A stretch of DNA of 64,000 nt from NCBI RefSeq assembly GCF_016462545.1, contig NZ_JAEMTA010000015.1:1-64000 (forward strand), in the 5' to 3' direction. A model generated the notes under the pieces. It saw only the letters and a program-made list of their open reading frames with translations. It did no database searches and was not told where the DNA came from. Position numbers and translations under genes: made by a program. Positions 35,379-43,025 of the stretch are shown piece after piece. The first letter of the stretch is position 1, and each line of letters begins with the position of its first letter. The stretch is from Mycolicibacterium sp. (GTDB lineage: Bacteria; Actinomycetota; Actinomycetes; Mycobacteriales; Mycobacteriaceae).

Positions 35379-36475
35379 GTGTGAACTCGGTTCCCATCGC
35401 TCGTGTCTTCTTGGCCGGTGCCGACGATGCGTCGGCCCGTGTGGTGGTCGAAGACGTGGACGGCGCCGGGCCTGGCGGACAACGAGACCCTGGCGCCCTC
35501 GGTGATTCCGGACATCCGGGCGGATTCGACGACGCTGGTCAACACCAGACCCCTTGCGTCGATCGTGACGATCGCCCGAGGCCCGAGCAACTCGATCAGC
35601 TTCACCGTGGCGTCACCGTCTTCCGTCGCGGTGGGTATCAGGTCGTCGGGTCGGACCCCGAGGGTGACGGCGCCGCGGGCAATTCCCTGGTCGACGGTGA
35701 TCGTGAAACCGTTTGGCAGCGTGAACGTCTCGCCGGTGAGCTCGCCGTCGACCAGGTTCATCTTCGGGCTTCCGACGAACGCGGCGACGAAGGTGTCCAG
35801 CGGTGCGTCGTAGACCTCCAGCGGAGTGCCCACCTGTGCGGCGCGCCCGTCACGCATGACCACCATCCGGTCGGAGAGCGTCATCGCCTCCTCCTGGTCG
35901 TGCGTGACGTACAGGCAGGTGATGCCGAGCCGACGCTGAATCTGCAGCAATTCGGTTCGGGTTTCGACGCGAAGCTTGGCGTCGAGATTGCTCAGCGGTT
36001 CATCGAACAGGAAGACCGACGGTTCGCGGATGATGGCCCGACCGATCGCCACCCGCTGCTGCTGACCGCCGCTGAGATCCTTCGGCTTGCGTGACGACAT
36101 CTTCTCGAGACCGAGCGACTCGGCCACGGCATCGGCCCGCGAAAGCGCTTGGGAGCGGGACACCTTCGCGGCACGCAGCGGGAACGCGATGTTCTCCCGC
36201 ACACTGAGATGCGGGTAGAGCGCGTAGTTCTGAAAGACCATGGCCACGTCGCGATCTCGCGGCTGCAGCTGGGTCACGTCGCGGTCGCCGATCGTAATGG
36301 TGCCCGAGGTGACCGATTCCAGGCCTGCGAGCATGCGCAACGAGGTCGACTTTCCGCATCCGGACGGACCGACGAGTACGGTGAACGACCCGTCGGGCAG
36401 CTCGAGGTTCAGGTCGCTGACGACGGAGATCGGCCCGTAGGCCTTGTTGACGTCTGAGAATCGAACGGTTGCCAT
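35375..36475 (-). CDS. ABC transporter ATP-binding protein, UgpC/MsmK type
   Basis: 366 residues. Walker A GPSGCGKST (36-44), the signature LSGGQQQR, Walker B (VFLFDEPLSN), the H-loop (YVTHDQEEAM) and a C-terminal TOBE regulatory region are all present. It energises the two permeases encoded just upstream and acts at the cytoplasmic face. Its stop overlaps the SDR start. The length and C-terminal domain are typical of ATPases of CUT1 carbohydrate importers. Confidence 0.95.
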   Translation of the reverse strand: MATVRFSDVNKAYGPISVVSDLNLELPDGSFTVLVGPSGCGKSTSLRMLAGLESVTSGTITIGDRDVTQLQPRDRDVAMVFQNYALYPHLSVRENIAFPLRAAKVSRSQALSRADAVAESLGLEKMSSRKPKDLSGGQQQRVAIGRAIIREPSVFLFDEPLSNLDAKLRVETRTELLQIQRRLGITCLYVTHDQEEAMTLSDRMVVMRDGRAAQVGTPLEVYDAPLDTFVAAFVGSPKMNLVDGELTGETFTLPNGFTITVDQGIARGAVTLGVRPDDLIPTATEDGDATVKLIELLGPRAIVTIDARGLVLTSVVESARMSGITEGARVSLSARPGAVHVFDHHTGRRIVGTGQEDTSDGNRVHT

Positions 36476-36496
36476 GGATGCTGTGTGACCTACCTT

Positions 36497-37312
36497 CTAG
36501 AACTTCACCGCGCCACCGCTGATGCCCTGCACCAGCCTGCGCTGAATGAAGAAGCTCGCGATGACGACGGGGACGACGGCGATCAGGATGGCGGCGCTCA
36601 TCGAGCCGATCTGCACGCCGCGGAACGTGTTGAAGCCGGCGATCGCGACCGGAAGGATCGCCGCCTTGCCGGGAGCGAGAATCAGGCCGTAGAACAGGTC
36701 GTTCCACGACAGGGTGAACCCGAAGATGGCCGCGGCGCCCATGCCGGGGAACACCTGGGGGAGGACGACCAGCCGGAAGGCCTGGAAGCGGGTGAAGCCG
36801 TCGACCAGGGCCTGCTCCTCGAGCGACCGTGGGACGGCCTCGAAGAACCCGATCAAGAACCAGGTCACCACTGGCAGAACGAAACTCAGGTGCGCGAAGA
36901 TCACCGGCACCAGGGTGTCGTTGAGCCGCAGGGCGTAGGCCATCGTCAGAAACGGGAAGACCAGGACGGCGGGCGGAAGCACCTGCGCGGCAAGCATTCC
37001 GAACCGGGTGAGGGTACCGCCCGCCCGGAAGCGGGCGATGGCATAGGCGCCCATGCCGCCAACCACGATGCTGATGCCGACGGTCACGAGCGCGACGACG
37101 GCACTGCGGCCGGCCGCCTCGAGAATCCCCGACGACAGCACGTTGCGCCAGGCGGCCAGCGTGGGGGTGAAGGACACCAGGAACGGATCGTCGAGTTGTT
37201 GGGGGCTCTTGAGGCTCGCCAGCGCGATCCACGCCACCGGGAAGAGCACCGAGATGCCAGCCGCCCAGAGCAGGGCCACGCGGCAGATGGTCAGTGCGCG
37301 GGAACTTCTCAT
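36497..37312 (-). CDS. ABC transporter permease, MalG type
   Basis: 271 residues from ATG 37312, which overlaps the upstream permease stop as ATGA. Six membrane helices are visible. The EAA loop reads EEQALVDGFTRFQAFRLVVLPQVFPG, the docking site for the ATPase. N-terminal FPVAWIALASLK and C-terminal RRLVQGISGGAVKF are characteristic of MalG-like carbohydrate permeases, which end in GAVKG-type tails. Confidence 0.94.
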   Translation of the reverse strand: MRSSRALTICRVALLWAAGISVLFPVAWIALASLKSPQQLDDPFLVSFTPTLAAWRNVLSSGILEAAGRSAVVALVTVGISIVVGGMGAYAIARFRAGGTLTRFGMLAAQVLPPAVLVFPFLTMAYALRLNDTLVPVIFAHLSFVLPVVTWFLIGFFEAVPRSLEEQALVDGFTRFQAFRLVVLPQVFPGMGAAAIFGFTLSWNDLFYGLILAPGKAAILPVAIAGFNTFRGVQIGSMSAAILIAVVPVVIASFFIQRRLVQGISGGAVKF

Positions 37313-38169
37313 GACTGCTTGGCCCTCTCCATGCGGCGGAAGGCGATCACGATGATCGTGAGCACCACCACCAGCACGACGAACGCCATCGACGAGGCCG
37401 ATCCGAGCCGGAAGAACTGGATTCCGGTCTGGTACACGAAGTACTGCAAGGTCTGCGTTTCGGTGCCCGGTCCGCCGCGGGTAGTGGCGAAGACGTACTC
37501 GAAGACCTTCATGGCGTCCAGACAGCGCAGCAGGATCGCCACCACGAGCACCGGCGCCAGCAATGGCAACGTCACCCTGCGCAACACGTACCAACCGCCG
37601 GCACCGTCGACCCTGGCTGCCTCGAGCGGTTCCTTGGGGATGGATTCGAGGCCGGCGAGCAACAGCAACACCATGAACGGCGTCCACTGCCATACATCGA
37701 TGAAGGCCAACGTGAACAGGGCGCGGCCGGGGCCGAAGAAGTCGTAGTCGAGACCGACCGCGTGCAGCAGATGGGGGATGGCACCGATCTGATCGTTGAG
37801 CAGAAATCGGAAGATCAGACCGACGGCGATCGGCGTGATGAACATCGGCGCCAGCAACATCGACCGCGTGAGATCGCTTGCCCAGCGCTGTTTCTGCAGC
37901 GACAGGGCGAGGGCGAGACCCAGAAGCAGTTCCAGCCCGACCGCGACGCCGACGAAGATCGCGGTCGTGCCGAATGCCTCCCAGAACGCCGCATCGGTCA
38001 GGGTCGCGACGTAGTTGTCCACACCGACCAGGGTCGGCGCGCCGCGGCTGGTCAGCTTGTAGTCGGTGATGCTCAGGTAGAACGCATAGCCGAGAGGGAA
38101 ACCGACCACCCCGACGAAGAGTGCGACGAGGGGGGCGACCATCCCGTGTTTGAACGTCACGGTGGTCAT
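37309..38169 (-). CDS. ABC transporter permease, MalF/UgpA type
   Basis: 286 residues, six membrane helices. The EAA loop EPLEAARVDGAGGWYVLRRVTLPLLAP and the N-terminal GYAFYLSITDYKL are typical of MalF/UgpA-like carbohydrate permeases. It pairs with the MalG-type subunit encoded immediately after it (ATGA overlap). It lies 53 bp downstream of the binding-protein gene. Confidence 0.94.
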   Translation of the reverse strand: MTTVTFKHGMVAPLVALFVGVVGFPLGYAFYLSITDYKLTSRGAPTLVGVDNYVATLTDAAFWEAFGTTAIFVGVAVGLELLLGLALALSLQKQRWASDLTRSMLLAPMFITPIAVGLIFRFLLNDQIGAIPHLLHAVGLDYDFFGPGRALFTLAFIDVWQWTPFMVLLLLAGLESIPKEPLEAARVDGAGGWYVLRRVTLPLLAPVLVVAILLRCLDAMKVFEYVFATTRGGPGTETQTLQYFVYQTGIQFFRLGSASSMAFVVLVVVLTIIVIAFRRMERAKQS

Positions 38170-38222
38170 CGCTCCTTTCGTGGGGTGGTCGGTCTCGTGC
38201 GGGCTAGCCCCGGGGGGACGGG

Positions 38223-39554
38223 CTAGCCTTGGATCTTCTCGGCCGCCGCCTGCGCGGCGGCCAGGGCGTCGTCGACGCTCTTGGTTCCCGCGACGGCCTC
38301 GTTGAGTTCTGTTCCGACGGCTTGGATCATCTCCTCGCCGCTGGGTCCCTGGCTCAGCGGCGCCGCGTTGCCCAGCATCTGCTCGACCGTCTTGTAGTAG
38401 TCGGCGCCGAGCGGTCCCTTCAGCACGGCCGGGTCCTGCAGGGTGCTCTGTCGGATTGCCGCGCCACCCTTCTCGGTGCGCTGCACGTCATGCACCTTGG
38501 AGGTGAGCCACGACGCGAATGCCCATGCGGCGTCCGAAGATCCGGAGTTGGTCGGGATCGCCCAACTCCACGAGCCCAGCACCTGCTTCCCGCCGGGGAT
38601 CGGGGCCAGCTTGAACTTGCCCGCCGATGGTCCCGAGCCGGGTTCGTTGAGCGCGGGGAGATTCCAGTTGTAGCTGATCATCGACGCGGCCTGATCACTG
38701 GACACCGATCGGAACGCTTCGTCGAACGCCCAGTTGAGGCTATTCGGCGGGGCCGCAGTCTTGTACGTGTCGATGTAGGCGTTGAGGGCCTGCTTGGCCT
38801 GCGGGGTGTTCAGCGTGGGCTTGCCGTCCGGGCCGTAGATCGAACCGCCCGCGGCGAACAACCAGTTGCCCCACTCCTCGAAGATCTTGTAACCCCGCTG
38901 CGGCTGCATCGCAATACCGGCACGATCGCCGACCTTCAAGGCCTTCGACGTGCTGACCAACTCGTCGAGGTTCTTGGGCACCTCCAACTTGGCCTGGGCC
39001 AGGGCGTCGGTGTTGTAGAGGTAGCCGAGCGCATAGTTGTAGAACGGCACGCCGTAGCGCACCCCGTCGACGGTGGCGATGTCGGTCAGCGGCTTGAAGA
39101 AGTCGGCGTAGTCGTAGTTGGGCGTGCTGTCGATGCGAGAGTCCAACGGCTGCAGGAACTTCGCCTTCGCGAAGTCGACCATCCACGGGTTGTCGACGAT
39201 GATCAGGTCGTAGGTGGGGGAGGACGACTGGAAGGACGACACCAGCTTGTCGCGCATCTGGTCGTAGGTCAGCGTCTCGATGTCGACCTTGACGCCGGGA
39301 TACTCCTTGTTGAACTCGGGCACCATCGACTTGACGACGTCGGTGTCGGGGACGTTCTCCATGAGGATTCGGACGGTCCCCGAGACGTCCTTGGCGACGT
39401 CACCGGTGCCCGTCGCCTGGGCTTGTTCGGGGCCACCGCTGCCCGCACAGGCACTGATGAACAGTGCGAGCACGGCCAGGAGTACGACGATCGGCGCACT
39501 GAGGAACCGCCGCCTCCGCCGGGTCCCGGTGTGGATGTTTCGCGTGAACCTCAT
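38223..39554 (-). CDS. Extracellular sugar-binding lipoprotein (family 1 SBP)
   Basis: 443 residues. A basic RRRRR stretch and hydrophobic core lead to the lipobox ISAC with Cys36. The mature protein is family 1 solute-binding: VRILMENVPDTDVVKSMVPEFNKEYPGVKVDIET, DLIIVDNPWMVDFA, GVPFYNYALGYLYNTDAL and GSWSWAIPTNS. It captures the sugar or polyol for the permeases encoded next. The 53-bp gap to the permease gene allows higher expression of the binding protein, as is usual. Confidence 0.94.
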   Translation of the reverse strand: MRFTRNIHTGTRRRRRFLSAPIVVLLAVLALFISACAGSGGPEQAQATGTGDVAKDVSGTVRILMENVPDTDVVKSMVPEFNKEYPGVKVDIETLTYDQMRDKLVSSFQSSSPTYDLIIVDNPWMVDFAKAKFLQPLDSRIDSTPNYDYADFFKPLTDIATVDGVRYGVPFYNYALGYLYNTDALAQAKLEVPKNLDELVSTSKALKVGDRAGIAMQPQRGYKIFEEWGNWLFAAGGSIYGPDGKPTLNTPQAKQALNAYIDTYKTAAPPNSLNWAFDEAFRSVSSDQAASMISYNWNLPALNEPGSGPSAGKFKLAPIPGGKQVLGSWSWAIPTNSGSSDAAWAFASWLTSKVHDVQRTEKGGAAIRQSTLQDPAVLKGPLGADYYKTVEQMLGNAAPLSQGPSGEEMIQAVGTELNEAVAGTKSVDDALAAAQAAAEKIQG

Positions 39555-39570
39555 TGCGACACGATTCCCT

Positions 39571-41067
39571 TCACTTGTCGGATCCTTCTCGGGTACTTCT
39601 TGTCATCGCATGGGATGTCGGCGCGACCGCCGAGCCGAGGTCGCGCCAGTTCTGGTAGGCATCGTCGTATCGCGCTCGTCGGCTCGGATCGGGGACGACC
39701 GGCGGATCGAGCGTGACGAAGCGGGCGGCGTCGGACCAGTCGCCGAGCGCGCCGACACCGATCGCAGCGATCACCGCCGCACCGAGGGAGGCGCCGGGGT
39801 GGCCTCGTACGGGCCGCATCTCGATACCGAGGACGTCGGCGTGGATCTGCTTCCACAGCGTCGACCTCGACCCGCCGTTGGTGATCATCACGCGTCGCGG
39901 GGGAATGCCGATGTCGGTGAAGACGTCGACGTGATGACGGAACCCGAACGCAATGGCCTCCAACACCGAGCGATACAGGTCTGCCCGGGTATGCCCGAGG
40001 TGCATGCCGGCAAAGGCGCCGCGAAGGTCGGGATCGTGCAGCGGGCTCTTCTCGCCGAGAAAGTAGGGCAGACACAGAACCTCGGCCGGGGCGCACGTGG
40101 CGGCCTCGTCGTCGAGTCCGGTCAGCTCGACACCACCGATCAGAGCCTGGAACCAGCGGATCAGGCTGCCGCTGGTGGCCATGCAGCCATTCGGCAGCCA
40201 GTGTCCGGGAACCGGGTGGGCGTCGAGGTACAGCCTTTCGTCGACCACCCGGGTGTCGCTTGCGACGAGGATGTCGCCGGCGCCGCCGAGTTTGACGAGT
40301 GCATCGCCCGGTGCGTTGACGCCCGCCGCGAACGCCGACAGGACGTGGTCGGCGCCCCCGACGATCAGCGCGGTGCCGGCCGACAGACCGGTGGATTCGG
40401 CTGCCGCCCTGCTCAATTCGCCGACCTGGGTGCCGGGAGTGCGGACGGGGGCGAGGGTGCGGGTGTCCAGACCCGCGGCGGTGATCACTGCCGTCGCGAC
40501 GTCACCGTCGATGGTGAAGAGCCCCGACTCGAGTGCCCAGTTCTGTTCGACGTGAACGTCGGCACCCAGGGCGGTCAAGAGCCAGTCGTAGGAGCCGACG
40601 TAGTGCGCCGTGCGGTCGTACACCGCCGGTTCGTGCGTGCGCAGCCAGACGGTCGTCGGTGCCACCGACTGCTGGGTGAGCGCCGAACCCGTCATCGTGA
40701 CGAGGTCGACCCCAGACAAGTCCACGGCCAGCTCGGCGACCTCGCGGTGTGCCCTGGCATCGTTCTGCAGGATGGCATGGCGCAACGGTCGGCCGCGCTC
40801 ATCGACGGGCACCACCGCCGGAACCATGCCCGATACCGCCACGGCGCAGATGTCACGAGCAGGAATGTCATTGGTGGCGAGGATCTCTCGGATGGACTCG
40901 ACGACGTTGCGATGCCACTGGGCCGTATCGGCCTCGGCGAATCCCGGGTGCGGGGAGTGCAGTGCCGTGTCCCGCGCGGCCTGGGCGACGATGCCGCGTT
41001 CGGTGTCGAACAGCACGGTCTTGGTTCCCGTGGTGCCGACGTCGATGCCGATGGTGTGGGGGCTCAC
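39571..41067 (-). CDS. FGGY-family carbohydrate kinase (xylulokinase-like)
   Basis: 498 residues, GTG start overlapping the DeoR stop (GTGA). The N-terminal phosphate-binding motif GIDVGTTGTKTVLFD and the C-terminal MITNGGSRSTLWKQIHADVLG are FGGY signatures, and GAGDILVASDTRV lies in the hinge. FGGY kinases phosphorylate ketoses or polyols such as xylulose, ribulose, glycerol or erythritol; the exact substrate needs biochemistry. It sits second in the operon, just before the importer genes. Confidence 0.93.
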   Translation of the reverse strand: MSPHTIGIDVGTTGTKTVLFDTERGIVAQAARDTALHSPHPGFAEADTAQWHRNVVESIREILATNDIPARDICAVAVSGMVPAVVPVDERGRPLRHAILQNDARAHREVAELAVDLSGVDLVTMTGSALTQQSVAPTTVWLRTHEPAVYDRTAHYVGSYDWLLTALGADVHVEQNWALESGLFTIDGDVATAVITAAGLDTRTLAPVRTPGTQVGELSRAAAESTGLSAGTALIVGGADHVLSAFAAGVNAPGDALVKLGGAGDILVASDTRVVDERLYLDAHPVPGHWLPNGCMATSGSLIRWFQALIGGVELTGLDDEAATCAPAEVLCLPYFLGEKSPLHDPDLRGAFAGMHLGHTRADLYRSVLEAIAFGFRHHVDVFTDIGIPPRRVMITNGGSRSTLWKQIHADVLGIEMRPVRGHPGASLGAAVIAAIGVGALGDWSDAARFVTLDPPVVPDPSRRARYDDAYQNWRDLGSAVAPTSHAMTRSTREGSDK

Positions 41068-41864
41068 GGCGTCGTCGCCTCGCCTGCCGAATCGATGCCG
41101 GCTACGCAGATGACGTCGACGCCCGCCTCGCGCGCCGCGACCAGGCTCGGGTGCGCGGGGTCGCCGTCGGTGATGATCACGTGGATCTCGCCGAGGGCGG
41201 CGATGCTGGTGAACGTGACCCGGCCGAGCTTGCTGCGGTCTGCGGCGACGATCACGCGGTCGGCACGCTTGCTCGCCGCGCGCTTCACCCGGCTGTCGGC
41301 CTGGTGGTAGTCGGAGATGCCGCGATTGCCGTCGATGCCGGCCACACCCATCACGAACGTGTCGCAGTTGTAGTGGGCCAGGGTGTCCTCGGCGGCCGGA
41401 CCGATCAGGCTGAGCTCGCCGGGTCGCAGTTCGCCGCCGGTGAGCACGACGGTGGTGTCGGCCTCGTCGATCAACTCCAGCGCGGCGAGCACGCTGGGGG
41501 TCAGCACCGTGAGGCCCAGGCGCCGTCCCCGAAGGGACTGCGCGACGGCGAGGGCGGTGCTGCCCGAGTCGAGGATGAGGGTTTCACCGGGGCCGATCAG
41601 GTCGGCCACCGCGTCGGCGATGTGGCGCTTCTCCTCTGCGGCGTCGGCCACCCTCGTCGCGAACGACGGCTCGTTGTCCTTGCCCTTGAGTGCGATCGCT
41701 CCACCGACGACCCGCCGGACCACGCCGAGCGTCTCCAAGGCCTCCATGTCGCGTCGGATGGTCATCTCGGACACGTCGAATTCGGCAGCGAGGGCGCCAT
41801 AGCCCACTTCGCGCTCGACGCGGACGCGCTCTTCGATGCGGTCCCGACGCTCCTTGGCATCCAT
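41064..41864 (-). CDS. DeoR-family regulator of the sugar/polyol operon
   Basis: 266 residues from ATG 41864 (MDAKERRDRIEE); a GTG at 41876 would add four. The N-terminal HTH reads VGYGALAAEFDVSEMTIRRDMEALE, with the TIRRD core diagnostic for DeoR regulators, and GGAIAL follows. The C-terminal effector domain is a ribose-5-phosphate-isomerase-like fold that senses a sugar phosphate. It heads the operon and is coupled to the kinase gene. Two TGTGAATT-type motifs upstream are probable binding sites. Confidence 0.94.
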   Translation of the reverse strand: MDAKERRDRIEERVRVEREVGYGALAAEFDVSEMTIRRDMEALETLGVVRRVVGGAIALKGKDNEPSFATRVADAAEEKRHIADAVADLIGPGETLILDSGSTALAVAQSLRGRRLGLTVLTPSVLAALELIDEADTTVVLTGGELRPGELSLIGPAAEDTLAHYNCDTFVMGVAGIDGNRGISDYHQADSRVKRAASKRADRVIVAADRSKLGRVTFTSIAALGEIHVIITDGDPAHPSLVAAREAGVDVICVAGIDSAGEATTP

Positions 41865-41882
41865 GCTCAAGCCCACTCTTCA

Positions 41883-41957
41883 TGTGGAAAATTCACAGGA
41901 TGGCTCTCCGTATTGGGGCGTTTCGATTGCTTTGGCGGGCTGCGGTGTGAATTTACA
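41883..41957. promoter_or_regulatory. Paired TGTGAATTT motifs, candidate DeoR operators
   Basis: TGTGGAAAATTCACA (41883-41897) and TGTGAATTTACA (41946-41957) share TGTGAATTT in opposite orientations, in an AT-rich patch unlike the rest of the window. They flank the divergent promoters of the DeoR operon and the DUF389 gene. The centre-to-centre distance is about 62 bp, which would allow looping. Confidence 0.6.
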
Positions 41958-42032
41958 ACAAACGTGTGTGGCATGCCCACATTTAGCGGCAGATTGATTG
42001 GCTCATCCACGCCAGCGGCTAACGTGCGCCCC

Positions 42033-42962
42033 GTGCTGCACTTGCGCATCATCGCGCCCGAGGACCTTCGCGACGACGTGATCGGCGTCCTGCGTAGCGA
42101 GGTGGGGGTGGCGAACCTCCTGCTGTACCCGGGTGCGGCCATCGACCCGGTGGGCGACGAGATCACGGCGGACGTGGCACGCGAGTGCGCCAATGGGCTC
42201 ATCACACGGCTGAAGGCACTGGACGTGCAGCACCGCGGCGCGATCACGCTTCAGGTGCTGGACACCGTCCTGTCGACGAGGGCCCACGCGGCCGAAGACG
42301 ATGCCGAGGGCGATCCGGCCGATGCCCTGCTGTGGGACGAGCTGATCGCGCGGACCCGCGAGGAGTCGACAGTGTCGGTCACGTTCGTGACGTTCCTGAC
42401 GCTGGCCTGCTTGATCGCAGCGATCGGTGCGGTGACCGACTCGACCGTCACCGTCGTCGGCGCCATGGTGCTCGGCCCCGAGTTCGGGCCCCTGGCGGCG
42501 ATCGCGGTGGCGATCGTCCAGCGGCGGTGGGACCTTGCCCGTCGCCCACTTCTGGCCCTGGCGGTCGGCTTTCCGGTCGCGATGGGATTCACCGCGCTGG
42601 CCACGTTCGCGGGACAGGCCGTCGGCTGGGTCAGCCTCGACACCGTTCGGAACATCACCGAAGTGGACTTCATCTTTCAGGTCGGCCCGGTGTCGCTGGT
42701 GGTCGCCCTGCTGGCCGGCGCTGCGGGCATGCTCTCGCTGGTCTCGGCCAAGTCCGCCGCGCTCGTCGGCGTGTTCATCTCCGTCACCACGGTGCCGGCG
42801 GCTGGGTTTGCCGTAGTGGCCGCGATCCTCGGCGATTGGCACGTCGCTGGGCAGTCGGCGATCCAGCTCGTGGTGAACCTGCTCGGCATCGTCGTGGCGG
42901 GGGTGGCCGTGCTCGTGGTGCGACCACGCGGCAACTTGATTCCGCGTTCGGCCCAGACCTGA
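42033..42962 (+). CDS. DUF389-family membrane protein
   Basis: 309 residues from GTG 42033 (VLHLRIIAP); an in-frame GTG at 42024 would add three. A cytoplasmic N-terminal domain of about 110 residues with an ACT-like pattern precedes about six membrane helices: TVSVTFVTFLTLACLIAAIGAVTDS, VVGAMVLGPEFGPLAAIAVAI and so on, the DUF389 core. The function is unknown for the family. It is divergent from the sugar operon and 63 bp upstream of the transglutaminase cluster, on the same strand. Confidence 0.88.
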   Translation: MLHLRIIAPEDLRDDVIGVLRSEVGVANLLLYPGAAIDPVGDEITADVARECANGLITRLKALDVQHRGAITLQVLDTVLSTRAHAAEDDAEGDPADALLWDELIARTREESTVSVTFVTFLTLACLIAAIGAVTDSTVTVVGAMVLGPEFGPLAAIAVAIVQRRWDLARRPLLALAVGFPVAMGFTALATFAGQAVGWVSLDTVRNITEVDFIFQVGPVSLVVALLAGAAGMLSLVSAKSAALVGVFISVTTVPAAGFAVVAAILGDWHVAGQSAIQLVVNLLGIVVAGVAVLVVRPRGNLIPRSAQT

Positions 42963-43025
42963 CGGCGGCGACACCGGGCACTCGCCACATGCGGCGCAGT
43001 GTCGGGTGTGGTGGGATCAACGCCT

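Noticed and set aside
40749..42032. Long upstream extension of the DUF389 frame
   Set aside because: It runs antisense through the kinase and DeoR genes and lacks any motif; the DUF389 domain begins at VLHLRI.
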